Position numbers and translations under genes: made by a program. The notes below the pieces were generated by a model. The model did no database searches. It was given only the letters and a program-made list of their open reading frames with translations, and was not told where the DNA came from. Positions 27,301 through 38,560 of a DNA stretch of 64,000 nt are shown here, in pieces. Position 1 is the first letter of the stretch, and each line of letters starts with the position of its first letter. The stretch comes from Apus apus (Eukaryota > Chordata > Aves > Apodiformes > Apodidae), in assembly GCF_020740795.1 (NCBI RefSeq), contig NC_067286.1, positions 15,690,350-15,754,349 on the forward strand. The letters run 5' to 3'.

Positions 27301-27799
27301 AAAGATGCATCTTGGTGATATCTAGGGTCTACTGCACACTCCATCTGAAAGCTGAAAAACAACCTGAAGAAGTAAGATGTTGTCATAATTACAAGTGTAC
27401 AGTGTGGGCTCATGAGATCTGGCCTAGTAGGATCTTGAGTGTATTCCTTTAGAGAGAGATCTCTCAAGTATGTAAAGAATTTAACTACTAGTCCCATGCT
27501 TTCACTTCAGTTTCTCATTCTTAACTGTGCATGTTTTTCCCTGGTGCCACAGTTCCCAGAGTGTCACATACCTCTTTGACTCATAATGACACTGTCATGG
27601 ACATAAATGCATCTTGTCTGCTGAGTGTTCACATTAGGCCAACAGACACCTACCAGCTACAGGGGTGGGAGGAGAACAGATTTACAAGTGCAAATGTGGA
27701 GTTGAGCCTCCCAAACAGAAATGAACTGGCAGCAAACTTCTGAACTTTGGGAAAGTTTAAATCTGTCTTTTCTCAACTCACAGCACTCTGACTCAATAC
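24356..27799. other. Intronic, no gene seen
   Basis: AT-rich. Overlapping open frames on both strands at 24790-25307 match no family I know and show no splice-site context. A T/G run lies at about 25884-25906. No clear transposon. Confidence 0.5.
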
Positions 27800-27990
27800 T
27801 CATCTCAATGGCTCACCGCAGCTTGGGGAGACAGGGAATAATATTTTTATTATTCCCATTCTACAGATGGTGGAACTGAAGCACTGCAAGGTTTATTGAC
27901 TTACTCAGAGTTGCACAGCATGCTTGAATGGAAGCAGAACCCCAGCTGGCCTGATTCCCACTTCTGGGCTTTTAGCCGTTACACTGTATT
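27800..27990 (+). repeat. Ancient MIR-like SINE
   Basis: Blocks in order: 'tattattcccattctacag', 'atggtggaactgaagcactg', 'caaggtttattgacttactc', 'agagttgcacagcatgc', 'gaagcagaaccccagctgg' and 'ttttagccgttacactg'. These correspond to the conserved MIR/L2-tail sequence (attattcccattttacagatg, gaaactgaggcacagag, gacttgcccaaggtcac, and the final 'taaccactac'). The match is extended and collinear. Confidence 0.75.
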
Positions 27991-28519
27991 TGCTCCTTTT
28001 AACATCTGATTATTTTACTGCTCTAATCAGCTGCCCATTTTATACTAAAATTATTTCTTTAAGTTACATTAAACCCTTTTGCCACAGTATCCAGACAAAA
28101 CCATAGACATTTTTTTCCAGCAATGGGCAGAAATATAGTTTCTTTTGTTTAAATGCAAACATGCATAGGGTCAGTGAGAGGATCCAGCCACTGAAAAATC
28201 AGTTCTCTCCTAATTTCATTTTCATGTTCACAACAGGAATTAACAGCCAAAATTAGTAGTTTTTCTTCTTCCCAGTATTTACTGCAAAACTAATACAATA
28301 TCACATTTTAAATGCTTGTTACTGCATACTTTTGTTAGCATATCACCTCTCCCAGCACCAACAACTAAACAACAAACATGGCACAGTAATGTTTTCTCTA
28401 TATGACTCTCTTGCTTAAGCAAATATGACAAAGCTGGATCTTGGCTGAGACTGTTGTATAACAGCAGGAACACTGGCAAAGCATCTTCCAAAAGTGAGTT
28501 ATTTATCTGGCCAGGGAGC

Positions 28520-28567
28520 TTTTTTTTTTTTTTCTTTTTTTTTTTTTCCCTTTCTCTCTTTCTTTCT
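28520..28567. repeat. Polypyrimidine tract
   Basis: T16, C, T13 then CT-rich sequence; asymmetric pyrimidine strand of about 48 bp. Confidence 0.9.
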
Positions 28568-29215
28568 GCGTGCTCATGAACCTGACCCAACTTGTTTCCA
28601 GAAGAGACTCTGCGGTTGTTGTTGCCAGACAATGCCTGCAATCATTTTTCTCCAGCACTATATCCAAACTAGGGGGAGGGCAAGGGGGAAGGAAGAGAGA
28701 AAAGTTCTTTTGTAGGAAAGTGTGAAGAGCTCTGTTGAAACACGTCTCTTCAGGGTAGTTTTAAATTGCAGAACTGATAAGAAAAAAAACATCATAATGA
28801 TTTCCTTCTGCTTGCTGTGCCTACCCTCTCCTCTGCTCCTGATGGCCATCAGAAATGAGAAAACTCTTGAAGAAAAGACCCTCTCATACCTCAGTGGAGA
28901 ACAATACATTCACTACACACATACTTTTTTAGGTTTTCTAATATTTCACAAAAATGTTGTCCCTGCAATTCTCCCCCACACCACCACCAGGCTCTTCCCA
29001 AAAGAGCTTCTGTCTCCACATTATATTGACGGAGTGTCCCAATGCATCTGACAATCTCTGCTGACCAGGCTGAAGTGTTCAAAACTGATGGACTGTGGGG
29101 CTTCTAGGGGGGCGGGCTGGTGCTTATTTGGAGGCTCTCTTCAATCCAGAGTCTAAAACTTATGGGCTGAGGAAACTGCATCTGGCAGAAACCAGCCGAG
29201 ATAAGTTTTAATAGC

Positions 29216-29239
29216 AAAAAAAAAAAAAAAAAAAAAAAA
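29216..29239. repeat. A24 homopolymer
   Basis: Twenty-four uninterrupted A. It could be a retroposon tail, but no gene-like sequence or flanking target duplication is visible to its left. Confidence 0.9.
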
Positions 29240-29612
29240 TTCTTTACAGCTTAGCATTAAAACCCTGGGTTCTGCTGGAGCATCTGAGAGTTTGAGTTAG
29301 TTAGTTAGTTTGCTGCTGATGCAACTTGGTTCACAAAACTGAAGGTAAAGCATAATGCCTAAATGAAGAGGGAGTAATCTGCAAAAGCAGTATGTAAGAA
29401 GGACTGGGGCATCCAACAGGCAAAAGCTCTTGATTGTAAGGAGAGCAGGAAAACAAGCTAGATAGTTCTTTCCACACTAATTAATTAAATAAATAATATT
29501 CCTGCCAAAAAGTTGCCAACCATGTTCAAACTGAAGCGTAACATGTTGACACTGGATCAGCCTAGAAACGTAGCAGTTCCTGTCCAATCCTGTTTACAAA
29601 TGCCTCCCGCCT

Positions 29613-29640
29613 CCCCCCCCCCCCCCCCCTTTTTTTTTTT
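29613..29640. repeat. C17-T11 homopolymer junction
   Basis: Seventeen C directly followed by eleven T on the plus strand; likely unstable in replication and a common site of assembly error. Confidence 0.95.
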
Positions 29641-30862
29641 CTTTTGGGTAAAAAAGCACCTTTGCTTTGGAAAGAATTTTCTGGTGCACAACTACTGTAA
29701 TCCATAATAAATCAGTCTGCTTAATCTTTTTATGAAAGATGAACTAAATAGATTGGGTTTTGTTCAAGTTCTAGAAAAGAGCTTGACCTAATCCTTTCAT
29801 AACAAGCCCTGAATCTGTTCAGACACTACTTTAGCCATTTTTCAGAAAAAAAAATACACACCTAAACTCCAAAGCATTCATGCTGCTAATCTGGATCCTG
29901 CTATGCTAGTCTAATTTGTTAGACCAGGTTTATTTTCTCTTTAATAACATACCAGCAGAAACAAATGGGAATAAACAATCAGAGGAAAAACTAGAGTTAA
30001 GCACAGGGAAAGGGTATTTTCTAATTTAAATGGATGTGCAGCCAATAATAAGTACAAAGTTTTTATGCAATGAGCATCATTATTTTACCAAGCCTCTGCC
30101 AGGTTGCATTGTCTCAGTGTGAAATGAAAATTCACTGCATGTGTATTACTCTGTCTCCCCGGTCCAAGTGAAATATATCCTTCAGAAAGGTAGGATGGCT
30201 TGTTTCCTAAAGGCTGTGGAAACCTTTTCACCTTCAGAGGGTTTGTCTTAAATCAGTTCTAGGCAGTGTTCATCCAAGTATTCCTCCCCGACAAGCCTTA
30301 ACACATGCAAGAGTTTGGAGTCTCACTGCAGTTTTCCCTGGCTCAGGTGTCTGCAGCAGAGTTTATGTTCAGCTGAACCCTGGACACGTGGTTCTGGATT
30401 GACAAACTCTCCTTTAATTCACAGGAGAGGCTTGAATTGACTGGAGTTTATTGCCAACTCAGTCAGACCTGCCTGTAATAACTTTGAAAAGGAAAATGTT
30501 TAGACTTTGCCTCCTCTCTACCTCAAGGACAGAGTTTTGCATTTCTACATGGCTAAAAACAGGTATGAGGTAGTCTTCAGCTTTCCTCATGTGGTAGGGA
30601 GGAAAATATGCCTAGAAGATACTTCTTTTACCAATTCTAATCACATTAATTAGTTACTTCTATGGATTAGTAACTTAAGGAAAAAGAGGCAGGCTGAGAT
30701 AGGGGCTCATGTAGATGAAAATGTCTACCATGTCATGAAGAAACTTGATACATTTTTCCTTTACAAAGTATGTCTCAATTGTCTGGGGACATCTCAAAAC
30801 TCACAAGTTCATTCTCTGACGGTTTTACGTCCATTTTCTTCAAAATTACTAACAATTTCAAT

Positions 30863-30886
30863 GTTTTTGTTTGTTTGTTTGTTTTT
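30863..30886. repeat. (TTTG)n microsatellite
   Basis: About five units of TTTG, slightly imperfect at the ends. Confidence 0.85.
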
Positions 30887-32092
30887 CCCAACTCTGAAAA
30901 AAATCTAAAAAAACCCTAATGGCTTTGAGGAATAGCCACAAACAACTTCAAGGGCTTTCTTTGGACATCTGATACACACAGTGCTTTCTCAATAAACACA
31001 GGCCGTGACAATAACATGAACCTTCATGGAGCCAAAGGAATGTGCAAGTTTGTAGCACTGCTGACACCAGCTTCCTCCTCACAACTTCTGTAAAGGACGT
31101 GGGAGAGGAAGAATGTCTCCACACCTTTATACTGATCCAATGAGCAGGTTGGATAGTATGCAGCTGACAAACATGTCTTGAGGGCAGGGAGGTTTGCTTT
31201 TCTTTCCACATGCAGCCCAGGGTGCTGGCTTCAGACCAGACCTCCTTCCTTTTAAATCTCTTGGGCCAGCAGACTTCTTTCTTACCTAGATGCAATGCAG
31301 AGGCCAGCAGAACCCAACTAGAGATCAGGTCTTTTTTTTAATTCTTAAGTTTTCTGGGGTAAATTGTATAACAGCTTCATCTATTGAGTTCCACAGCTGT
31401 GTCAGCACGCTGCTGTTTTTATTCAACATGTGATGATAAATCACTGATCCCAAGCTAGCTCCTGTCCCTCACAGAAGTTTCCTGTTCTGAAAGCTCTCCT
31501 GTGCCTGACAGGTTCATCAGCTGCCAGAGAGATTATGAATAAACTGTTCTTTATTTATGACGTGCTGTTCACTTCTTTGGACATGTGTTCTGCTTAGTTT
31601 TAAACCTGTAGAAATCCTTCAGTAAACAGATTCCTGTTTAATCATGGCATAGGACAAGAGTGTCAGAAAATGCTGTTACTCCAGGAGCAGCGAAGTGACT
31701 GATTCAGAAGCAGAGTCCTGAGGCTTATTTACTGCATACTACCCCAAAAAAGGCTCACAGGTTTCACACCACATACTTCCTTCAACATACTTACAAGGTT
31801 ATGAACATGCCACTTTGTAAACCAGTGCTTGGAGAGTGTAAATTTTTGCATTAACTACAACAGTGGGAAATAACACTGTAAATTCCCTGCTCACATAGCC
31901 AATGGCTAGACTTTATGAAGGGAGTTATTCAGATAAGGAATAGCCTCCAGCTAATCTGTCCCTGCAACCCTACCAAAGGCAATGACCTCGTACAAGCTTG
32001 AGCCAGCTGTCCCTTCCACTTACATGTTCAACTTGCCTGACAGTAAATTTATTTTTCCTTTTATCAAAGAACCCTTAACTGATCATTTTACA

Positions 32093-32140
32093 GGGCCCAA
32101 TCCAGCTTCCAAGGAAGTAAATGGCAATTGAAGTAGGTTC
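32093..32140. repeat. Possible ancient amniote palindromic repeat fragment
   Basis: Reads 'gggcccaatccagcttccaa' then 'ggaagtaaatggcaattgaa'. This follows the pattern of an old amniote repeat with 'gggcccaatcc' and 'gaagtcaatgg' blocks. Short match from memory. Confidence 0.3.
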
Positions 32141-33404
32141 TTAAAATACTTAGAGAAGAAAATTACAATTATCTGAAACCACTATGCAAGCAGAAAACAT
32201 TGTGGTAAGCACATGCATTAAGCAAGGTAACAGGCACATACTACACTGCATAGAATTTCTAAAGGACAAAGAGGCAAGTTCAGAAACTGTTCTGGTTCTA
32301 TATGATAGTTCAAATCAAAGATAGAATTACTTTCATCTTAGTTAAAAGACACAGAGGAAAATCCCTTCTCGATCATAAGTGAATAATTAGAAAATGCTTG
32401 CAGTGACAAACATTTTCCATTTCAAATCCTTTCTTTAAAGTTAATTTCACAAGTATGAAGTCTATGTGTCAATGTCTAATGTAGCCCTCTTTTGAACTTT
32501 GTTTCCTATGAATGTAATGACCCTCAGTCTTCCTGAGGAGTCAATAAGTTCCTAACCACAGTAAACCTGGAGAAGCTTAAGAAAGCACTGAAAACAAGTG
32601 CTATGTGGAAATGTGGTGTAAATGTACACTGGAGGAGTTCTTTACACACTCCTACCACATGTATGAAGAACAATAACAACCATGATGATAATTTGTATTA
32701 TGTTTTCATTATCACAGTTCTAGGAAAGACTAATCTGATCAGGACCTCAGGTGTACTAGACTCCATATTGAAAAAAGAAAGATAAGAAGGGGGAAGACAG
32801 TTCCTGTCCCATACATCTTCTATTCCATGCATCACACAGTGAGAACAAGTAGATAGAGGACAAGATGGACATAATAGGAAGCACAATAGGCAGTTTATGA
32901 TGGCATGAGTTTTACTGAAGGATCTGAAAGAGCAGAATACCTTTATTGTATTTATGGGCTCTAAGCATATATACTTACATATTTATATCTCTACATAAAT
33001 ATGAGATGAAGTACATAAATGGGCTTCTCTAATGGTCTAGGAAGTAGGTGATGCAAGCTGGTGTGAGCAATGACCCAAAGGCAAGGTGACAGATAGGCAG
33101 GATCTAGATCATGAAAGGTCTTGAAAATTAATGTAAGTGCCATATGCTCAGTATGATGGAGAAAGAGTTAGAAGGCTCCAAAGAGAGGCATGAAACATCA
33201 AAGCTGTGGACTTCGAAACAGCAACAGATATTTTTATGAATTAACATCAGAAAAATAATGTTGCAATAGCTGAAATCTAGATGGCAACTGCCTAAACAAA
33301 TCTTAATATTAAATAACAACAATAACTAATATGGTGTGACCTAACCGAAAACAAAATGCTAGAGATTTTAGGCTGAATTTTCATTTGGGACAAATCACTA
33401 TTTC
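32141..33404. other. Intronic, no gene seen
   Basis: AT-rich. At about 33090-33300, 'tagatcatgaaaggtcttga' ... 'gatggagaaagagttagaag' ... 'gttgcaatagctgaaatcta' has the feel of a worn ancient interspersed repeat, but I cannot name a family with confidence. Confidence 0.4.
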
Positions 33405-33448
33405 CACTGAGTAAATGGAGTTACAGCAGCTTACACCAGGTAAATACC
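33405..33448. repeat. Possible ancient amniote palindromic repeat fragment
   Basis: Reads 'ccactgagtaaatggagtta', then 'cagcttacaccaggtaaat', resembling the 'ccactgaagtcaatggagtt ... acaccagtgtaaat' motif of an old amniote repeat. It shares the 'acaccag/cgccagtgtaaat' style with the fragment at 62374-62430. Confidence 0.35.
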
Positions 33449-33463
33449 TATGTCCTCACAAGT

Positions 33464-33512
33464 CACAGAATGACAGAATTACCTTGGTTGGAAAAGACCT
33501 TTAAAAATGTAT
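33464..33512 (-). mobile_element. CR1 LINE 3'-terminal sliver, minus strand
   Basis: Plus strand reads 'cacagaatgacagaattacc', 'ttggttggaaaagaccttta'. That is only the reverse complement of the last 45-50 bp of a CR1, consistent with an extremely 5'-truncated insertion. Confidence 0.7.
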
Positions 33513-36500
33513 GTAGCTTCTGAAAAAGTTATTTTGTCTTGCTTGGAAAGGAAAAGCTTGAGTATGCTTTTAACATCACTGAAGAAAAGTCACATGAGTT
33601 TCTGTGTTGTTACTCAGTCTTGCAGTATTAAGTTCTGTACTATAAAAACATACTCTTTAAAGATTACAAACTCTGGCATCCCGTGTCCATAACTCATGTT
33701 ACAAATGTTTACAATTACAGATATATTTACTTTTCTTCTCTCTCTCTTTTTTTTTTTTTCCTTACAGTGAAGGTGATTTATGTTAGCACTGACAATAAGA
33801 AGTACAAAGAAAATTTAAATTTTCATCATCTTCAGTTTATCCAGTTTGTGATGGCTATTACAAAGACAGATGAAAACATGAAAGAATCACCCATGGGTTC
33901 TTCATAGTGGACTGGATTTTAATAGGAAACGGTGTAGGTACACTCTGGCAATTTGGAAGCTCAGTTGAAAAAGATTAGGAGTTCTGAAGAAGATTCCACC
34001 ATCTTCTTTATGGTTTGTGTTTTCTGTCAGGTTAAGTACATATTCAACAGATTCAAAAGCTTAACAAAAACTTCCACAGATACCTTGGGTATCTTAGTTT
34101 TACATATACTAACAGGTATTACAAATGTTAAACACGTATGAACAAATTTACATTCCAAATGTTGCACAGTCCATGCTTTGGGGAAATTATTTTGTCTTCA
34201 CGCTGCTGAGGGCACTGAAAGATTCATCAATCAAATAAAAATGTGGTGGTTTCTATATGGTATAGTATGAATTTGTTCTGGACATAAAACAATTCAGCAT
34301 CTCTGGAGTAATGCTATGTGAGTGGTCTATATTACTGGCAAAGGTGTATAAAGAAAAGATTTGCTAAGACAAACTGGAGAATAACCAATTTCTCAATGAT
34401 TCAGCTTTCATGAGTGTAAAGCTGTGTCATCTATAAATCCAAATTAAACAAAAACAAGTCGATATTACCACTCTACAACAGAAGCTATACAACTTGCTGG
34501 GTGGAACTTGTTTTAAAATGGAGATTACTTTGAAGTAACCTCTTCCCTTTTTACAAGATCACATTTCCAGCCATGTCAGCAACTATTGCTCACAAAGAAA
34601 ATTAGCACTAAAACTGTAGATGAGGCTTTGAAACTCTGCAAGACCACCAGTGGGAAACACACCACAGTCTGAATAGACTATACTAATTATACATGCCTTA
34701 TGTAACAATAATTGGCCATTCATATGAACAATTCACATAATTATAGACCATGTTAATTGAGAAATCCAACCTACAGTTTGTCTTCCTATCTCTTTTTTCA
34801 ACTGAAAGAAATGGATTGTAATGCATCCTTCAAATTCCTACTGTATTAGTAGATGTTAGCACTGTAAAATGTCACAGATTTTTACACCAGAGACTCCAAA
34901 GCACACTCTGGAGCTGAGCAACTCAGGAATTTCCTGAAGTCAGGGAGGGCTATAGAGTCAAACTTCACTCACAGCTCTTCACTACATGACATCTCAACTG
35001 TTTCCCAAGTTGTGAGAGAGTTCAAACCCAGGTTTATCACTGGCTTATCACCAATTCAAACTTCTAAAATAGCATTTATTAAAATAACTGAAGGTCTCTC
35101 CTTCAACATCAATGAATTTTGAGTCAGACCCATAATCCATCAATCTCTGGTCTTCCCCTTAATAAAAAAATTACCTGCAGGAATACATTTTTGCAATACA
35201 GCTCTCTGTTTAGTAGAACACTGGCGTGGCTCCACAAAGCTCACTTCAGAGAGAAACACTTGTTGAGTTCATGGCCCTAAGATTAGGAACTGACATGCAC
35301 AAAGTAATATACTTGGTTTTTTTGGTATTGTAGACACCTCAAATGTTAAGACTCTGAGAGAGACTGGGAGGTGGGAGAGGGCAAGGGTACAAAACCTCCA
35401 GTGGCCTGAAATACATGAAGAAATACAATTTTAAGAGTGGGCTGTTAAAGTTTGTACTTATTGTGGAGAAGTCTTAAGGTTATGTATTTACACAGATTAT
35501 TAAAAAATGGTTTCCTTTTTCATGTTTAATTTTATTTTTGGAATCTGCAGAAAGCTGACTCTGGCAATCCATCAATCAATACGAGTGAATTGAGTTGCTG
35601 ATGCAAATAGCCATACTGAATCTCCTTTATGTAACAAAACCACTACCAAACCCATCATATGAGATATAACAAACCAAAACCCAAAGCAAATCCTTGGATA
35701 AAACTGACTTTCCTTCAGTTGTACTTTGTGGTAAATTTATCTTCCTTGCTTTGAAGTTCAGTCAGGACTTATACACATACTAGGGCAAATACAGTTGTAA
35801 TTAATTCCTGGAAAATGGGGATCTACACGATTAATTATTTTATTGGCAAAACCATACCAAATATTTTCCTACACCTCATATGAATACATAATACCGTCAA
35901 TGACATCACAGCAGTCACTATAGCTGATTTTTGGAGAATTTCTTTCCTGTTTAGCTGTCTTTCAAGATTCCTGCTTTGAGGCTGGTGAAACAGTGCTTCA
36001 ATATCTTTACATTACCTAACAAGTTACTTTTAATTTCCCCTGTTTCTTCCTGGAGTTACAGCTACAGGCTTACAAAATTGTCTAAGCCTAGAGGGATGAA
36101 CCTCCCCTGCCCATCTTTTTTTTTCTCATCCTGAAATATATGTTTGATAATAATACAAAGAAAGGGAGATACATTTCTCCCATAAATGTTTTTGGTGTTT
36201 TGTTTTTCTTTTTTTCTGCAAATCTTCACAGTAGTGGCAGGTTTTATTAAACTGCATCTTGCAAGATTCAGTGGCTAAAGTGACTAGGGCTCCAAGCTCA
36301 AGGTTTCTAAGCCTCTTATCAGTTAATAAGTGTGCTTTCCTGCTTTCCTCTAGGCAGGAAGGAATAGATGAAAAATCCTCTTCCTCTGCTTCTGAAGAAA
36401 TGACAGATCCAAGTTAGGAAATGAGGTCACTCCTGCACCAACACACCCCACTTCACTTCAGACACTAGCCTCCTTTGTGACTGCAACACCTAAAGTAAAA

Positions 36501-37590
36501 AAGTTTCATTTCAACCACAGTAGTCATTCCAGTTGTCATAAACTTAAGGGCACTGACTCATTCAAGCAACCGATGGCAGTTCTATGTGGCAACATATGGC
36601 TCTTAGTTTTGGAAAGGAAATTTTAATGTTGTAACCCTCACGAGGGAAATCAATCTGGCTGTCAAGAGTACCATTTCCTATCATTACGGGGTTAAGGACG
36701 TACTAAATGTGCCTCATGATCTATAGAAATCTCATTAAGTGGACACAGAAATAAACATAATAGTAATGAAATACTTTTGGTGGAAATGTGACAGCTCCAA
36801 ACTACCCTATGTTTTTGCACTGATTATGATCTTGGAAAGAAACACCTGCTTGTCAAGAAAGCCTCTTCCAAGCAATGTAGAATAAAAAATAATAGAAATA
36901 AATTAGTAATTCAATGGCTTCATTAACACAACAAGCAACATCACCAGTCACTGCCTCATCCAGTATGTCAGACAGAAGCTCAAACATGGTCGTTTTATGG
37001 CTAAATGTAGACTTTCCATGATCTGTTTAAGTCCTGAGGACGACACGATATCCAGCAAATAAGAGGGAATTACTAAAAAGAAGCCAATAACAATTAAAAT
37101 GTGTATATTTTAAAATTTCCAAAGAAAAGAATTAATCAAATTAGTAAGACTTAATAATATTTAATCCTGACAGAGTTAAATGTTGGAGCAGTGGTGTATA
37201 TTTACTTGCTGCTTGCACTCCCTGCCCAGCTGGAGGATTCCTCTTCTCCAGGAGAGTCCTGGGTGGTGGAGAAAGTTGGCATAGCTAATTATAACACTGT
37301 AGGGAAGTGCTCTGTAGAGAAAGCATGACCAAAAGCTTAATAACTATTTGTGGAGCAAAAAGCTCCTTTACTGATGCTGCAGCTGAGGTTAGGTGACAAC
37401 TGCCTGAAGGTTGCTCCATGTAATGCCCAAGCTCTAGGGCACAGACCACCTATTTAAAAGTGCCTTTCTGCACTTCTAACCAGGTAAGATGAAGTACCAG
37501 GAGAAGTGATAATGCTGGTCAAACGTCACAAGGAGAGAATAAGAAATGGAGTTGCTTTCAAAAGGAGATGGGTAAAATGGCTTTCCTGTC
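33513..37590. other. Intronic, no gene seen
   Basis: AT-rich, no coding signal and no clear transposon. A CT/T tract at 33738-33761 is followed by 'ccttacag', which looks like a plus-strand acceptor, but the open frame after it is unremarkable and no matching donor or homologous protein is evident. Confidence 0.5.
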
Positions 37591-37593
37591 TGT

Positions 37594-38034
37594 TTAAAAC
37601 ATAAAATATTTGTTATTTTTCCCGTTCCACTGGGGACAACCTCTAAACTTGCACATCTGTGAGCATAAAGCTACAGAGACAATCTCAACTTCTTCGTTAC
37701 TGAGACAACAGTGTGTAGTGGTGAAGAAGTTATTGGGAAGGGAGGAAGCCAGGCCCACATCAGTGTTCTGTGCAATTTGAACCAAGAACCAGCCTTTTGC
37801 AACCCAGGTGATGGCCCCAGCCACCATGCCATTACCAAGTCCCACAATCTCTTCTTCATGTAAAACATTTGCTGGAGCAGAGATTTCAACCACAGCCTCC
37901 TCCATTGCATGTGAACACCTCTGGCTTCTCTATAAAAGTCGAGAGGAGGGGTTCGCTTGCTTTCTGCTTCTCCAGGAATTCCAACCTGGGGCCCTGAATC
38001 ATCTTCCCATTAAAGCTTTGTTGAAAATGGCATA
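37594..38034 (+). other. Possible solitary LTR-like or promoter-like unit (tentative)
   Basis: A TATA box 'tataaaa' at 37931-37937 is followed about 75 bp later by ATTAAA at 38009-38014, and a CA dinucleotide at 38031-38032 could close an LTR. That spacing is like the U3-R-U5 layout of a retroviral LTR. Against this, I find no clear 5' TG with a matching target duplication and recognise no family sequence. The 103-codon open frame on the other strand (37594-37905) matches nothing known to me. Confidence 0.25.
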
Positions 38035-38124
38035 CTGATTTTTTTTTTTTCTCTCCTTATTTTCAGTTTCTACTAATTTGACACTCTCTAAGGAAGAAAA
38101 ATCAAGAGCATGTTGCTGGAAAAT

Positions 38125-38230
38125 TTTTAAACAGCTCTTGTTACAAAGCTCAGTGGTGCCAAACCCAGGAGCAGAACCTAGGGAGTCTAGTGAATGGTCA
38201 CAGCTCTAATCACTCAGCTGTGTGCTTTCA
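38125..38230 (+). repeat. Possible SINE tail fragment
   Basis: 'aacccaggagcagaacctag' ... 'gtctagtgaatggtcacagc' ... 'tctaatcactcagc' resembles the end of MIR-type elements ('gcagagctgggattcaaacc ... gctcttaaccact'). Very diverged; it could be chance. Confidence 0.25.
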
Positions 38231-38304
38231 TACTACTAATTTGTCATAGAAAAACAGATGGTAATGGTGGTGAGCTGGGCCAGATTCTTACACCTCTTTA
38301 ACAT

Positions 38305-38560
38305 TTATGACTTGTATTGCAACAGCATCTTTGGGACTTCAGGAAGCCTGGGGCCCTGTTATGTCAGGCATTGTACAAACAGATAGTAAGATACAGCCTC
38401 TGCTCTTAAGAGCTTCCTGAGAGACTAAATAGACAAGACAGATAAAGGAGGGAGGAAAAGCAGAGAAATTATTTGCCCAAGGTCACATAGGAAGAGCTTG
38501 CAGAGCTTGGAGTAGGTCTCAGCTCGCAGGTCAGTATATTTCCACTTATCCAAATCCCTC
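38305..38560 (+). repeat. Ancient MIR/CORE-SINE-like element (amniote type)
   Basis: Blocks in order: 'ggggccctgttatgtcaggc', 'attgtacaaacagatagtaa', 'gatacagcctctgctcttaa', 'gagcttcctgagagactaaa', then 'aaattatttgcccaaggtca' and 'cataggaag'. These match the old amniote SINE with 'gggaccccattgtgctaggc ... gctgtacaaacac ... gacagtccctgccccaaaga ... gagcttacaatctaa ... cttgcccaaggtcacac'. It is the same family as 20632-20970, which keeps partly different segments. Confidence 0.72.

Larger units (their letters stand above)
27991..32092. other. Intronic, no gene seen; low-complexity tracts
   Basis: No coding signal. Contains the pyrimidine tract at 28520-28567, a G-rich patch at 29095-29118, an A24 run at 29216-29239, a C17-T11 run at 29613-29640 and a TTTG repeat at 30863-30886. 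Confidence 0.55.

Noticed and set aside
29095..29118. Possible G-quadruplex in 'ggggcttctaggggggcgggctgg'
   Set aside because: Only three clear G runs, the fourth needs splitting a run without a loop; weak by usual criteria.
33683..33907. Possible plus-strand exon after 'ccttacag' at about 33770
   Set aside because: A single acceptor-like site after a T-rich tract is common by chance; no donor, and the translation matches no protein I know.
37594..37910. 103- and 79-codon minus-strand open frames
   Set aside because: Overlapping in two frames with no known domain; the plus-strand LTR-like reading is at least as likely.
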